DNA of 64,000 nucleotides from Lagopus muta. Taxonomy: Eukaryota > Chordata > Aves > Galliformes > Phasianidae. The stretch covers positions 13,543,001 to 13,607,000 of the forward strand of contig NC_064437.1 of NCBI RefSeq assembly GCF_023343835.1, in the 5' to 3' direction. The notes beneath the pieces were generated by a model that worked only from the letters and a program-made list of their open reading frames with translations, was not told where the DNA came from and did no database searches. The position numbers were made by a program, and so were the translations under genes. Positions 1 to 12,900 of the stretch are shown here, piece after piece (within the stretch, counting starts at the first letter, position 1; the number at the start of each line of letters is the position of its first letter).

Positions 1-69
1 GTGTATCTGAGGGGGTGATTCCTGACACCCCTGTGCAATATGCACAACTACTTCTATGCTTTTATTTGG

Positions 70-217
70 CCCCATCCCTAGAGGCATTCAACACCAGGTT
101 GGATGGGGCCCTGCACAGCCTGATCTAGTGGGTGGTCACCTTGCCTGTGGCAGAAGGTGGGCACAAAATGATTTTTAAAGGTCCCCTCCAACCTAAGCCA
201 CTCTATGATTCTTACAG
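70..217 (+). repeat. CR1 LINE, 3' end fragment
   Basis: The block carries the typical CR1 tail: 'ttcaacaccaggttggatgg', then 'ggtcccctccaacctaagcc' and a degenerate terminal 'ctatgattctta'. It is 5' truncated, as most CR1 copies are. It lies in an intron of MCOLN2, in the opposite orientation to the gene. Recognised from the family's well-known 3' sequence, not by search. Confidence 0.88.
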
Positions 218-723
218 GAATAAGATAATGCAAGGCTATTAGTTAGGAAATGCCTACACACAAGTTCTAAACCAGGGATTAGGGGATTTAGCATTGTGGA
301 AATAAGAGATTTAGCTAGCTTACATGGTCTTGCTGAAAGACTTGGGGAAAGGGAACTGAAACCAATCATTAGTCAGAACAGCCCAACACAGCATTCATGT
401 TATGGTTAAGTTCACATATCCTTTTTGATGGATGGAAGAATACCATCATCACCCATAAAAGAGGTGTTCAGAAAAAAAAAAAGAAACATAAGCCCAAGAG
501 TTTGATGCTACAAACAAAATAAGTCTCAAGTGATAAACACACAGAGCCCCAGATGGCTGCCTGTATTCCAGTACAGCTACAAATGATGTAAGACAAATAA
601 GAGCTAACAAAAAGTAAACAAGACGACAAGTGACTGCTGCAGCTCACTCTCATTTGTCCCCTAGTTAAAACACATTACACTTGATTCTAATGAGTCTAGT
701 ACTTCACCTAAAGCACCTCTCAC

Positions 724-3700
724 CTTGGCTTTTATCTCCATTTTTAGGATTGACCCAGTGATTGTCATCACATCGCTGATAATTACCAGGACATACCAGC
801 CATTTATGAACTCCATGCGATCCGTGTAACTGACACAACGGTTGTATTTCTCCAAGAAGAAGTTCACAAATCTCTGTTGAGAAGCATTTATGTGTTCAGT
901 TATAGGTCTCCTTGCAAAAAAAATATGTACAGATGCCTCAATACTGTAGCAATACTCAATATTCACACACCCACTTTTGCCCACAGTATTTGCTAGAATA
1001 ACAGCATAAAAAAAAGAGTCATCAGCCATAGCAACAGAAATGAAGGGGGGAACATTAAAACTGGTTCAGACCAGTGAAGACCAACTTTCCACAGAACAGC
1101 TGACTTCGTAAATCATCCTTATTAACTTAGCCACGGCTTGTTAACTTCTTTTCAACCTCCTTCACAAGCAGTTTCTATCAACCCCCAAGAGGAGTAAAAT
1201 GAGAATTCACTGTAGCCCAAATAGAGCTGTAAGGCAATTCTCACTTCCAATAGAGCCAACAACATCACCTTCTGCATCACACTGTCTGCTCTCACTTGCT
1301 CTTTTTGCTCAAGAATAAACACCCTCAAGAGAGGCAGCGCAATAATTCATATTATGGTACTACACAATCTGAAGTAAAACCCCTTTCTGCCATAAATTGT
1401 TCATCACAGACACTTCCACGTCCTTTCTAGAGGGAGATGCAGTAAGCGCAAGATTTTGCACCAGATGTGCTGGTTGATAGTTCAAAATATTACTACACAA
1501 AACTAGCAAACACAATACAGAAAAAAGGAACATTGGTATTATGAGCAGTACACTTACTTGTCGTAGCCTCAAGGCAAGAACAACAGATCGTGAGCACAGG
1601 ATGAGAGATGCTAAGCAATTTAAGATGACAAATCCATCAAAAACTAGAATATACAAACTGTTCTTCTGGAGAACTGTAAAAAGTCAAGGAAATAAAATAG
1701 ATTTTGTTTTGTCACATCTCTTTAAGCACACATTGTTACAAAACACCATCTATTTTGCATTTAAACACTCTCATTACTTCATGGGATGAGGTTTAAATAT
1801 ATTCCTTCCTGAGCCAATACGCCTAGAGCACAATTACATGGGTCACAAGAACGAAAAGCATGTTTGAATTTTTCAAAATTAATAAAGTATAATAAAATTA
1901 TATTAATACAGACATACTTTTTTCCCCCCCATTAAGGTCATCTGTCCATCTTTGTGCCAAGTATTTACATAGGGTAAACATATCTCAACATCCTTAAAAG
2001 CCAATCAATCAAACAAAAAATCCCACCTCATTTCTCATTCCCTGACCTACAGCCAGAAACTTGTTGACTTTCTGCACTGTGTTCTTTCTATGCACAGGTT
2101 TAGAACCCAAGACACATGTTTTCCTTAGTTTACATTCTCAGTTGCTCCTACCAGTTTCACACCACAGATGTTTAACTAGACAAGCTATAGTTAAAAATTG
2201 CTGTTAATCATTGTAAATAGTGTTTTAGCTTGATTTTAATACTGAATTTTGCATGGTCCTCCAGTTGGTTATTCCATGTAAATAAACTACTCTAGACAAC
2301 TAGCTGAAAGAGAACTGCCAAGAAATCACTGAACGTAGATGCACACCAGAACACTTGATGGTTATTCAGAACATACAAGATACCACTCTAATATCAGTTC
2401 AACTTTATCAGAGAAACGTTGGTTTTGGCCAAGCAAAACGCAAGCTGTTTGACATTGTCATTAACTGAGATCCTATGTAGGACATAAGAAAATTATCACT
2501 GTGCCACAGCCCTTTACAGCAAGTTTACAGGAGAAGTAGCTGCATAAAGTACAATACAGTGACTATTCCTGTGAAGCAGGCTTTAATACTCAAGTCTCAG
2601 CCATCAGATAAAGCCTTAACAATAGAAGAAGTGTAGATATCATCCTTGCTAATATATATCATTAAATTTAACCACAACAGAGGAGGAAAAAAAAAGTAAA
2701 AACTTCAGAAATAGCATGCTTCAATTACTCAGAGAGAGATACCTTTGAAAAATATAAGGCTTCAGTTAGGAATTTACCATTGTTAGTACATTTAAGTGAA
2801 CTATTCAAATAATCTCAGAGCAACAGAACAATTAAAATCCTTCTTCCAGATGGAGCCTGATGCCAACACACACCACACCACTATACAGAGATAACTGTTA
2901 GCTCAGTTCCCTTACAAAAAAGAACTATTTCCCAAGATGTAATTACAAAGAGGTAATGAGTTGTATTAGGCAAGGCTTTTTGTTGTAAGGGCAGCGAGTG
3001 GGCAGGATGAACAGTACAGAGACAGTCTGGTTAGAGTGACTCTTTCAGAGCAGGGAAAACACTGGGAGAAGATGCATAACACTGCCATCACAAATAAGTG
3101 TGCACCATACTTACCAGAACCGAGTATGTGCCAGTCTTTGCATTCTTGAATATCAGTATCACTATTAAAATAGATTTTGATTTTTCCACTGTGAGCTCTA
3201 TTGTTGAAAGTAATCTGGAAACATAGAAGTATATCAGAAAGAAAACTAGCAAAATTTACTTTATAAAACAAGTCTTGCTAAGTGTTTTGACATAATATAC
3301 ATCAGTACTTGTTAGTCAGGTAGGTTTTAAGAAAGCTGTCGCCATAAACAGTGTAGACATTTGAGAATATGTACTCAAAAAGGACAAAAGCAGTGTTTCA
3401 AGAAGTCAAATATCAGATTTAACCTTTAGAAATCTAACAACTACATATCCTCTTCTCAGACTAAGAAATTACCAGCTGGAACTAACACTGTCCCATGGAA
3501 ACATCTTGAATAGCCTTAGGTTAGAAGAGGAAAGTAAGGACCAGGACATGCTCAACTACTTTTCCCTTGCAATCTAGACATAAGGATGATGCTTGTGGGC
3601 CCCTAAACTCTGATTATACATACAGTGTTGGAAGTGTCATACTCTGTACTCACAGTATTTTGAAATGCATAGCAGTCAGGCAATTCACGGGCATGGATTG

Positions 3701-6700
3701 TTTGTAGGGCAACACCTTTCAGCTTGAAGGAGATTTTAACCTGTATAAGCCTAAATGTTTTCAAGAAGTGTATAAATATATACACAGATATACAAATGCA
3801 CAAAGCATAGAAACTGAAAAAAAAAAAAAAAAAACAACACCAAACCCATCCAACTTACTTAAAAGTGGGGGGGAAAAAAAAAAAAAAAAAAAAAAAAAAT
3901 CCTTAAAGCATTCCTCCCCCTCATCTTCCCCTCCAAACTAGTTTACCTGTAAAATTCAAGGTTGAAGAATGAAGAGTTCAATTTCACTTCAGTGTTCTTA
4001 CTGGCTAGCTCCTGGGGCTTTAAGATAACACAGTCTGTGGGGAGAAAAAAAAGAAAATCTGTAATGTTAGAAATTTCACCTAGAAAGAAGCACAGAACTG
4101 AGACAATCAGTTTCCATCACAAGTCCTAATCAAACAAGTACTCAAACAGAGCCCCAGCTCAGGGGACCACACAGCAGCTGAAGAGAATCTTTAGTGAAGC
4201 CCCTGTGCCATGTGGTAGTAGAGACACCAACCTACTGAAGTTACAGCCTTACCCGTGTCCAGAGATCCATATTTGAACATTTCAAATGGGATGGAAATTT
4301 AAAAAACAAAACAAACAACATCCCAAAACCAGGGAAAAAAAAAAAAAACCCACAACCTAATGATGACAGCTGAACAGCCTCCTAGAAAGCAAGGAAGGAA
4401 GGAGGAAAAAGCAATAATTTTCCTGTCATTTTCATTTAAAAAAAAAAAAAGCTATTATAAAAGCATGAGAATTTATATACTTCACAATAAGACACTTTTT
4501 AGTACAATGGTATCATACCTGTTTCTGTAGAAACATCTATGTTTGGCTTGTCATTGGAAGGAAGCATCCCACCTTTCCTGTACTGCTGTTTACAAATTTT
4601 TAAGCCTGATCCATCATGTTCGTAGCCAAGTGTCCCCAGGGATATGTTCTTTAATTGTCTGTACTAGTTTAAAAGCAACACAGTACCAGAAGTTAACAGA
4701 GATGCTTCTCCTTTTGCAAGAGACAATAACTTGCAGTTACTTGTATCAACACAACTTGATAAAAAACACTCTCAACTTGAAGACTTGTGTCAAAGAATAG
4801 ATTTTGGAAAGTTAAGACTGCTGGCCACTAACAAGTAATACTTGGTATGCTGGTTACACAGTGGCTGGGTGCCCCGTGCCCACCAGGATGCCGACAAAAA
4901 AAAAGAAAAGAAAGAAAGACAGACAGACAGACCCCTTGTCTGCTGGCCATTTACCAGACAAGTTTTATTAATTTGCCTGGTAGGGACTTCAGTGCAGTCC
5001 TGCAACTAACCACACAGACACCAGGGATATCTTACAAATTAAGCTCATGAGGGTATTCATTTTCACCTCACTTGGAACTTCAAGATCCTTAGTTCAAAAT
5101 TCAACATATTTTAAGAAATCTGATGCTGTATAAATTATTTTTCTATCTTCAACTTAAATACCAGTGTGACAGCCAGTTAAAAGTACAACACTGAGAAATT
5201 TTAAGACTCACGTGACCTATTTTGATTCAGCGTTAAGGCCTAAGTAACCATAAGCAATCTGCAGAGCTTCACTTCTCCACAGTAATCCCTTCACTAAAGC
5301 AACCATCTTACAGTAGGCAGAAAATTAACGTACCCAAATTATGACTGGCTCTCTGAAGAGGTTGGGATTGGAAGTACACACAACCCAATACAGTTTTTAT
5401 TTTAGTCCATAAAATCCACTCTAAGAGCAAAATCAAAGCTATGCCCTGTGTGACTACAGAAAAGCAAAGCCTTCACTGTACAGCTTGAAACCATGGAGCA
5501 TGCACAGAGCTTGGGCAGCCTCCAAAAACAATTTAACTTGCCCACTTTACACAAGCACAGAGGCAACTCAGAGCATGTCTGTGAAGAAGGTACTTTCTTT
5601 CTCCCTTATTCTAAATACAGCTCAAGTCACCTGGAAGGCATTACTGAGCTGGTTTCTTCACACGAGCTTCAAAACAAGGACTAGAAATGCAAGTAAATAC
5701 AGCAGTGTCAAGACAAGCATTCTCCATGCATGGATCCACTGAAAAACAACAATAACCATGATGGAAACCTAGCTCAGAGCAGCTCAGGGACAGACCCGTG
5801 TGCCAGCCCATCTCAGCATCAGCTGGCAGCATGCAAGAGTAGGCAGTTAGACCAGTGGTCCTTTAAGGAAGGAGGCATAAACAGCTAGTAATTCATTAGG
5901 CTTTAATAATTACCTCATCAAACGCTTTTGCTTAGGGCAGCACACAGCACTGGTTAACTCTGAAAGATGCATTTAGCTTCCCAGGAGGCTCAGAATAAAT
6001 AAACACAGGAAGTCAGACAAAGGCTTCCCTTCTCTTAAGAATTTTGTTCAGCTCGTTTTGATACAAATTAAACACCAATTTTTTATTATTTTTTTTTTTT
6101 TTAATATGCCTCACTTGCTGCTGCGCTTCCTCCTCCTTCCTATGGGCACTTTTCCCCACTGGCCCATCACATAATACCACTCAGTGGTCACTAAGAACAG
6201 CACATGGCGTGTCCAAGGACTGCCCTCATACACAGCCCTGCTTTGCATTGCTGCTTCCAATTCCCAATACATTTGGACAGCCAGGAGGAAAAGCCACCCT
6301 CTGTATCCAGTCAGAATACAACTGAGGAAGCCAAATTTGATTAAGGCAGGTCCAGTGAATGGAAACAGCAATTCACTACTGTTTCAAATCACTCTCATGG
6401 CATCTCCAAATCACTGAATCTAGCACCTGTCACTTGTTCACATATGTTCTCAGACCCTGTTTCTCTGACAGGGAAACACCTGGCTCTGAGTTGCACACAC
6501 ACACACCTTTCAGTAAGTGCTATAGAACAGTATAAGTAAAATTTCCACTGTTACATTTCTAAGCAGCCAGGATAGAGCAATGAGCAGAGCACCCTGTTCT
6601 TCCAGACCCACTGTGCAGCTGGGTGCACACAGCAACTCCACTGGCTTCTTCACTGCAGAAGCTTCCAAACTGAGCCAAACACAGGAGTATGGAGAGCTGT

Positions 6701-9700
6701 GCACTCTTCCAAGTGCAGACGTCTGTTGTATTTTTCTTATTCCTACCAAGTAGGAAAATATCCCACTAATACACGTATAAGCCTAACATTTACTAAGATT
6801 TTACAGCTTCAGTCGTAAATAGCTGTGTGTTATCATCTTCTATACCATATCCTTCTACTTGCCCTTCCCCATTCAATGTTTACTTGAAGTCAGTTTTTAA
6901 AGACTTGCACACAATAATAAGCTTTGGAAACAGCACAAGCCACTAAATAATCCAGATCACACAATCTTTTAGGCTCCTTAAACAACCGATCTGCATTTAT
7001 ACAGCAAAGATATATTATGAAGAGACCTTTTCCTGATGCCTGTATCATACACTGACTCATCCTTGAGGACATAAAGCTATTCTTTCTCTATCGTCTTCTA
7101 TCTGGACTTCATCTCTGCTTTAGTGCCTACAAAAGAAGGAAAGCAAGAGAAAGCAAGCAAGGAAGTAAGAACAGCATAGTAGAAATAGAAGCAACATTGA
7201 AAATTCAAAGGAGGATTGAGAAAACTACTGCAACACTCACTTTAACACATCAGGAGACAGAGTTTTATCCTTGCCCAGCACAGCAGAAGTATTTTGCATT
7301 TGTTGATGGTTCTGCTGTAGCCTACAGATATCCAAGAAGCAGTGAGTCCCCACTGGTGGGCATTTCACAAAGTGGCACAGCCTTCACACACAGCATCTCC
7401 ATGTGCTGCTGGGCCCAAGGCAGGGGAAGGGTGAGGTGGTTTAAAGCTACTTAGTGTTCATGCCATTTGAACTGGGCCAGGGCCCATGACCATCCCAAAT
7501 ACAGGAGTCTGGTCTCATTTTACACACAGACAACCTCTTTCATCTCATGACTCCTGGATGAACTCAAATTAATATAAAAATATTCACTGAATTTTCATCC
7601 TAGATTTATTCACCTTCCTCCCACAATTGTAAAGTAGCTGCTCTTCAAAGCACTATCCTTAACCAGTCCCCCTACATTCCTGGAAGTGCCATATTCCTCA
7701 GTTTGAGGCCTCTGGCACTTGCTACAAAGCTGTGATTCAGTGTAGCTGTAAGCAGAAAATTTTTTGAATACCATGCATAGGTATACCCAGACCCTTAGCT
7801 CTTCAACTAAGATCTAAACAAAGGTTGCAGTTCATGGAAGATGACTGATTTTCAAGCTTCCTGGATTTCAGCACTAAATGAATAAAATTTTGTCTTGAAC
7901 TCATCTTCAGGAGACAAAAATGCAGACATCTACAGACAAGCTTTGTGACTCCCACCACTCACCAAAATATCAAACTCGAAATTAAAACGGAAGCTGAAAA
8001 ACAGAAGCATAGTAAAAATCTACTAGTATTATAAATCAATCAGCTTCAATACTCTTCATTATGAACAAATACACTTACCTGATCAATAACATAAAATATG
8101 CTGTCATAAGCATCCTGTTGGGTATATATGCTGCAGCTGTAGTCATCCTCATCGACACCAGAATAGCCTTTCAGGAATAGGTGCTTAAAAGCAACAGTGT
8201 TCTCCTCTTTGAACGAAACCACCAACTGGTTACTCAAACCAAAGAAGACAAGCTGACAAGAGAAATACAAATTGAAGCTTTGAATGTTGTTGAAGCAGCA
8301 ACATTTTGGGAGCAATTTGAAAGAATAAATACAAAATAGAAGACTGTGTGTTACTGAAATCCTGCTACAATGGGAACAGAGAACCTACCTATTTACAATA
8401 TTAATTATGGCCACAAGGCTAATAAAGTCAAGGTTACCATATGCTGAGCATGAAAAACAAATCAATAAGATCTACTGATTCCAAAACTTTGAGCGCACCA
8501 ACTAAACAGAGAGCTGGTCACTGCTTTGTTTTATGCATCCATTACCAGCAGCTCTATCTGGGATCTGCCACAATTTCCTCGGATGATGCAGAGGGCAGAA
8601 AAGCAGCCTCCTAGCCCAGAAATGTCCTGCTTTGCTCCAGGACAGCAGCAGCTCCTGAGCATGGTACATAGCCAGAGAAAAGTGTTATGGGACCCCGGAG
8701 CAACAAAAAGCATCACTCCCTGAGCCTGGTATTTCTTAAGGAAGCTATAATAAGCAGCAGACAGCAGTTACTCCTCAGGATTTGCATTGGCCAACTGTAT
8801 GGATGCCCCATTTCCATCCACCATGGAAAATAAACAGTCTAGAAGTTGAAATCAATCTATAAACAAGATTTTCTTCATGAATATAAAATCTGGAGGATAT
8901 CCTGGGGTCCAAAAAGCTAATTATCATCCCAGGCTTAAAGTGAAGTGAAACTGGCACATTACTGTATGGAGTTTCCAAGAAGCAGAGAAGCAGTAAGAGA
9001 AACTGCAAACAAGGGAACCATGAACTCAGAATTCCCCCAAAGCAAGCAAGCAGGCTCCACTAACATTCAGATTTCTACACTGAAGGTAATGGAAATCAAA
9101 CACTCTTCACTGGGATTCTTCATCTGTTGTCTTAGGCAGTAATTGCTTAGACTGGGAACAAGCTGAAGGGATGCATGCAGCAGTACTGCTTAGACCAAGG
9201 TCTTCTAGTTGCATAGCAAAGCCATGACCAGGATAAAGAAAAAGGGCTGCCAGCAGTGCCTGGTGTACATTACCTTTAGATTAAGTACTGAATCTTCACG
9301 CTTTTAACCAATTTCTAAATTAATTGTAAAAATTATCTGAGTGCTACAAATGAGTCTGCAGCACTCAGGATAACTGGAAAAGGATCAGGGGTGTTCCAAC
9401 TGCAACACAGAAAACAAGCATACACAGCAGGGTTTGCTCAGGGGACTCCCCAGGGAATTTCAGCACAGCTTTAAGTAAAGCTCATTCTCCACACTGGAAC
9501 AGAAGTAACAGAGCACTGTTCTACTCACAGAGGGCCATGAATGGCTGGGACAGTACCTTCAGTGCATTCCTCAGGACTCAGCCTGAAGGCTAGGACAGGT
9601 CTACTGATCCTGAAGGGTCTTGTGAAGCTGTGATGCCTCATATTTCAACTGGAGCAAATCTCATATTTCATCTGGTCATATCTAAAAGGATCAACCACTG

Positions 9701-12692
9701 CAGCCCATGCCATATTGGGACACCAAGCCCACAGCAACAAGGCCAGAGACTTCATCCAATCTTTCCAGCAGGGATCTGGAGGGTGGAAGTGCTCAGCAAA
9801 GGCAGGGTCACATAAGCATGGTAGAGCTTTGTCCTATCAGGTAAGCCAAATACCAGCCTGAAATCCTCCAGTTCAGCGAGTTTTAAGGAGTTATATATTT
9901 ATCTACACTTGCAAAGTGTCCAGCATCAGTGTCCTACATTTCAAAGGTCCGGAAAAAAAATACTGATGATTTTTCTACTCACACATCTGTCCTGTTTTGC
10001 TTCCCTCACTCTCCAGTCAGCATTTCTCAGTGGACCGCAAGATAACCAACCACACCATGATAGCAGTGTTGTTCAAACACCTGCTCTCCTTTGCCTCTAT
10101 TTATGCTGTCCATGGACTGTTTGAAACACCGAAGCAAGAGACATGTCTGATTTCAACTGCCCAGCCATCAGCAGGCAGACTGTAGCATTTTCACATTGAA
10201 CACTTACACTTGATGTTCCTGCTGTGTTATGAAAACCATCCCTTTTGAAATGGCCCAGAGAAACAATTATATATGAATGAAATAGGAAGCAGAACATGCA
10301 GCAGTACTGCAGCAGCAAGCACTTGGTAAAGTCATGCTGGATTTCGTGGAAAGGATGAGTCATTTGTTTTAAAACAGTACCTTAGAAACAGCTAATTAGC
10401 TGGTCAAACACTGCCCCAAAACCTTCAGCAGGCATTTGTAATTTAGGTTATGTTATTTTTTCCCCGTCCATACATGCCTTCCACAGCACTTTTTTCTTTC
10501 AAGACTGGAGCAGCAAGCCTAAGGCAGTAAGGAATACCCAGGGATGGCAGAGTGCAGGATCACAGACCTGCTTCTCCCACATGACATCACTGTGCTTTCT
10601 AAGAGTAACAACAAGGTAAAGATTACCTGAGAGGTCACCATAACTATCTTCAAAATCTGCAAAGCCAGCTTCCATGGTATCTGGTGTCTTGCTCTGTATT
10701 TGTCACAGGGGTTCATGAAGTAAAACTTCAAATCCTCTTTTAGAGCCGTCTCTTTTAGATCTAAATCTGACTGAGCCATCATATTTCTGCCATATAAACA
10801 ATATGTTAATTAGAAATCAGCAGAATGCTTCAGCAAATGATTTCTTCATGTTACAGTTTCACCTCAGACATTCACATTACATTGAAGGTGAAGTTCTCAG
10901 TGTTTTGTCTTAAAACAGCAAAAGTTAAGAAGCATTTCCCTTCAATCACATCATTAAAATAATTCAACTGTAGCAACAGCTATTTCCCAGGAAGCAGTCA
11001 TTAGACAGAACACTTGAGAGTAGACTTGGTACAGCTGTTACCTGCTTTTTAAAGCTGAAGCTTTGGGACAAGCAGAAGCTGCTGTTAGCAACTCACATTT
11101 CACCACCAGAAACAAATGCTGAAAAAAGCTGAGTACAGCACACTGGTGTTACAAACATGCCATTTTAAGGGTTAAAGTCACAGATATTTATTTAAATACT
11201 TATGCACGTCATATACACACACATATATCGGAGGAACAAGCACAGAAGGCTGTTGTAGAAGCCTAGAATCACAGATATTTCTCCTTCCGAACCAAATGCC
11301 ACACTGGAAACTCTCCCCCTCTCCCAGATTTCCAATCCCTTTTACAGGACTGCAGTTGTCAGAACTTCACCACCCCACACAAAGGTCAGAACAAAACAGT
11401 TATCAGTTGTTGGGAGGGAGAAGTTAAAGAACAAGCACATCAGAGGCAGCCATACATGCTAGTTACCAGCCACATTAGCCATCCGCCAAAAAACTCCCTG
11501 TGTTCTGAGCTTCAGAGAAGTAATCACTTTCTCTCCAGATCAAAACAAAAACGAACAAACAAACAAACAAAAAAACCCCACCTCATTCCAAGTTCTCAAA
11601 TGCATTTTTACTTATTCTCACCTGCCTTAGTGTTACTGCCTGAACTGCAGGCCATGAAGCACACGTGGTTTGCCAGGACCAGCAGCCTCCAAGCAAGAGA
11701 ATGAGCTGAACACAGCCAAGGCATCACAGTGCCGTTCCCCCACAGCAGGAAGTGAAAATTAATTTTAACACTCAGATCTCAAACGTTATCTTTATTACAC
11801 CTCATATCAATCATTCACAGAGATGACAGGAGGTGCGCTGCCTTTGATTTTGAGGCAGGGAAAACACAGGAAGGTTTTTAAAAAGAAAACTTGAAGAGTA
11901 CAGCTCTATTTAGCCTTATAAAAAAAACAAAAAACCAGCAAACATTACTAAAGCTAGCCCAGCATAAGAGAGAAACTTAAGAGAGAAAAAAGACCACCTA
12001 ATAGAAAAACATACCACAGTTATAGCTGGGAGTACTCTCTAGGGAGCAAAGCACATTTGCATTGTAACCCAGCCTGACACCCCACAACTGCTGCCTTGTG
12101 CCGGATTCTCTTCAACAGGCAGAAGCAGCACTGCTATGCACACATAATGATGAGAGAGGAAGACCCACGCTAGAAGCAACAGGAGCAGGTGGGAAGGAAA
12201 TAGGACACAGTCTTAAGCTGGGTCTGACTTAAATTTAAAGCATGAAAGCGTGACAAAACTTCTCCAAGACAGAAAAATCCTCTCCTAGACTTCCAGTCAA
12301 GGCTGAAGGAACAGCCCTTAACTCAAACAACAAGCCTTCTGACAAGGGCTATTTTCTTAGAGAATTCACGTACATACCATAAAAATACGGTGGGATTTTC
12401 CAAAGCCGACTTTCAAGCCCCTGCAGCTACTCTAGCAGCTTAACAAACAACAAACTTTCACTTCAGCACAGCTTCACCCAGCGCGCAGCTGAGAGCCACC
12501 GGCGCTGCCCTCAGCTCCCTCCGCGGATCAGCTGCGGAAACCCCCAGCAGGGCAGCAGCGGAGGGCAGCTCGCGGCACAGCCCGCTATCAGCCCGCTGTC
12601 GCCCCGCGCCCCCAGCCCCAGGGCCGCGCTGACCCCGCTCACCCGCAGCTGGGGGCCCGCCCAGCGGGCAGGCACTTGAGGGAGATCTCCAT
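724..12692 (-). CDS. MCOLN2: Mucolipin-2 (TRPML2), partial: 5' nine coding exons
   Basis: Mucolipins are PI(3,5)P2-gated, inwardly rectifying cation channels of recycling endosomes and lysosomes. Coding exons read on the minus strand, all with ag/gt borders and compatible phases: 12692-12643 (start ATG), 10786-10627, 8252-8079, 4663-4519, 4034-3947, 3750-3654, 3214-3115, 1673-1558, 873-724. Together they give exactly 360 codons. Visible in order: the N-terminal 'LKEDLKFYFMNPCDKYRAR' basic segment and TM1; 'FGLSNQLVVSFKEENTVAF'; the luminal domain with 'ELPDCYAFQNT' and 'AHSGKIKIYF'; TM2 'ILVFDGFVILNCLASLILC'; and TM3 'INGWYVLVIISDVMTITGS'. TM4-6, the pore and the C-terminus must lie beyond position 1. 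MCOLN2 is preferred to MCOLN1/3 because of 'YSGVDEDDYSCSIYTQQDAY'. The start is uncertain: an in-frame ATG also lies upstream at 12893, but 'GNMMAQSD' after exon 1 matches the mammalian 'RNAMAHRD' junction in phase, supporting exon 1. Confidence 0.95.
3115..4663 (-). CDS. MCOLN2: MCOLN2 luminal (polycystin-mucolipin) domain exons
   Basis: Four exons (4663-4519, 4034-3947, 3750-3654, 3214-3115) encode most of the large luminal/extracytosolic loop between TM1 and TM2. Conserved cysteines for the loop disulfides are visible in 'LKICKQQYRKG', 'DCVILKP', 'ELPDCYAF' and 'DIQECKDWHILGS'. N-glycosylation sequons occur at 'KNISLG' and 'LNSSFF'. Exon lengths (145, 88, 97, 100 nt) closely parallel those of MCOLN3 in this window (154, 85, 97, 100 nt), as expected for tandem paralogues. 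Intron 3654-3115 is short; the intron between the exons at 3947 and 3750 holds a long A-rich tract. Confidence 0.93.
3817..3900. repeat. A-rich low-complexity tract
   Basis: Two long A runs are separated by a short C/A-rich spacer and a 7-G run. On the minus strand this is a poly-T block immediately upstream of the acceptor of MCOLN2 exon 3750-3654, and may serve as an extended pyrimidine tract. No retroposon body is recognisable beside it. Confidence 0.85.
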
Positions 12693-12900
12693 ACGGCGCG
12701 GGTCGCGCTGCCCCCGGCGAGACGGACGAAGGCTGCTACAGAACGACCGACCTCTACCGCACAACCCCAACCCACCAAACCGCGGCCCCGCCTGCCCCTT
12801 AAAGGGCACGGGCGGAGGAGGGCGCGTCATGGGCCGGGCCCAAACGACCCGAGCGGCTGTTGCCCGCCGGGAGCGGCTACGGTGAGCTCTCATCGGTACC
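12450..12900. promoter_or_regulatory. MCOLN2: CpG-island promoter of MCOLN2
   Basis: GC content and CpG density rise sharply here compared with the AT-rich intron on one side and the intergenic DNA on the other. GC-box-like sequences (e.g. 'ccccgcctgcccc' near 12785) sit just upstream of the coding ATG at 12692-12690 (minus strand). No TATA box is evident, as expected for a CpG-island promoter. The transcription start cannot be placed from sequence alone. Confidence 0.75.
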
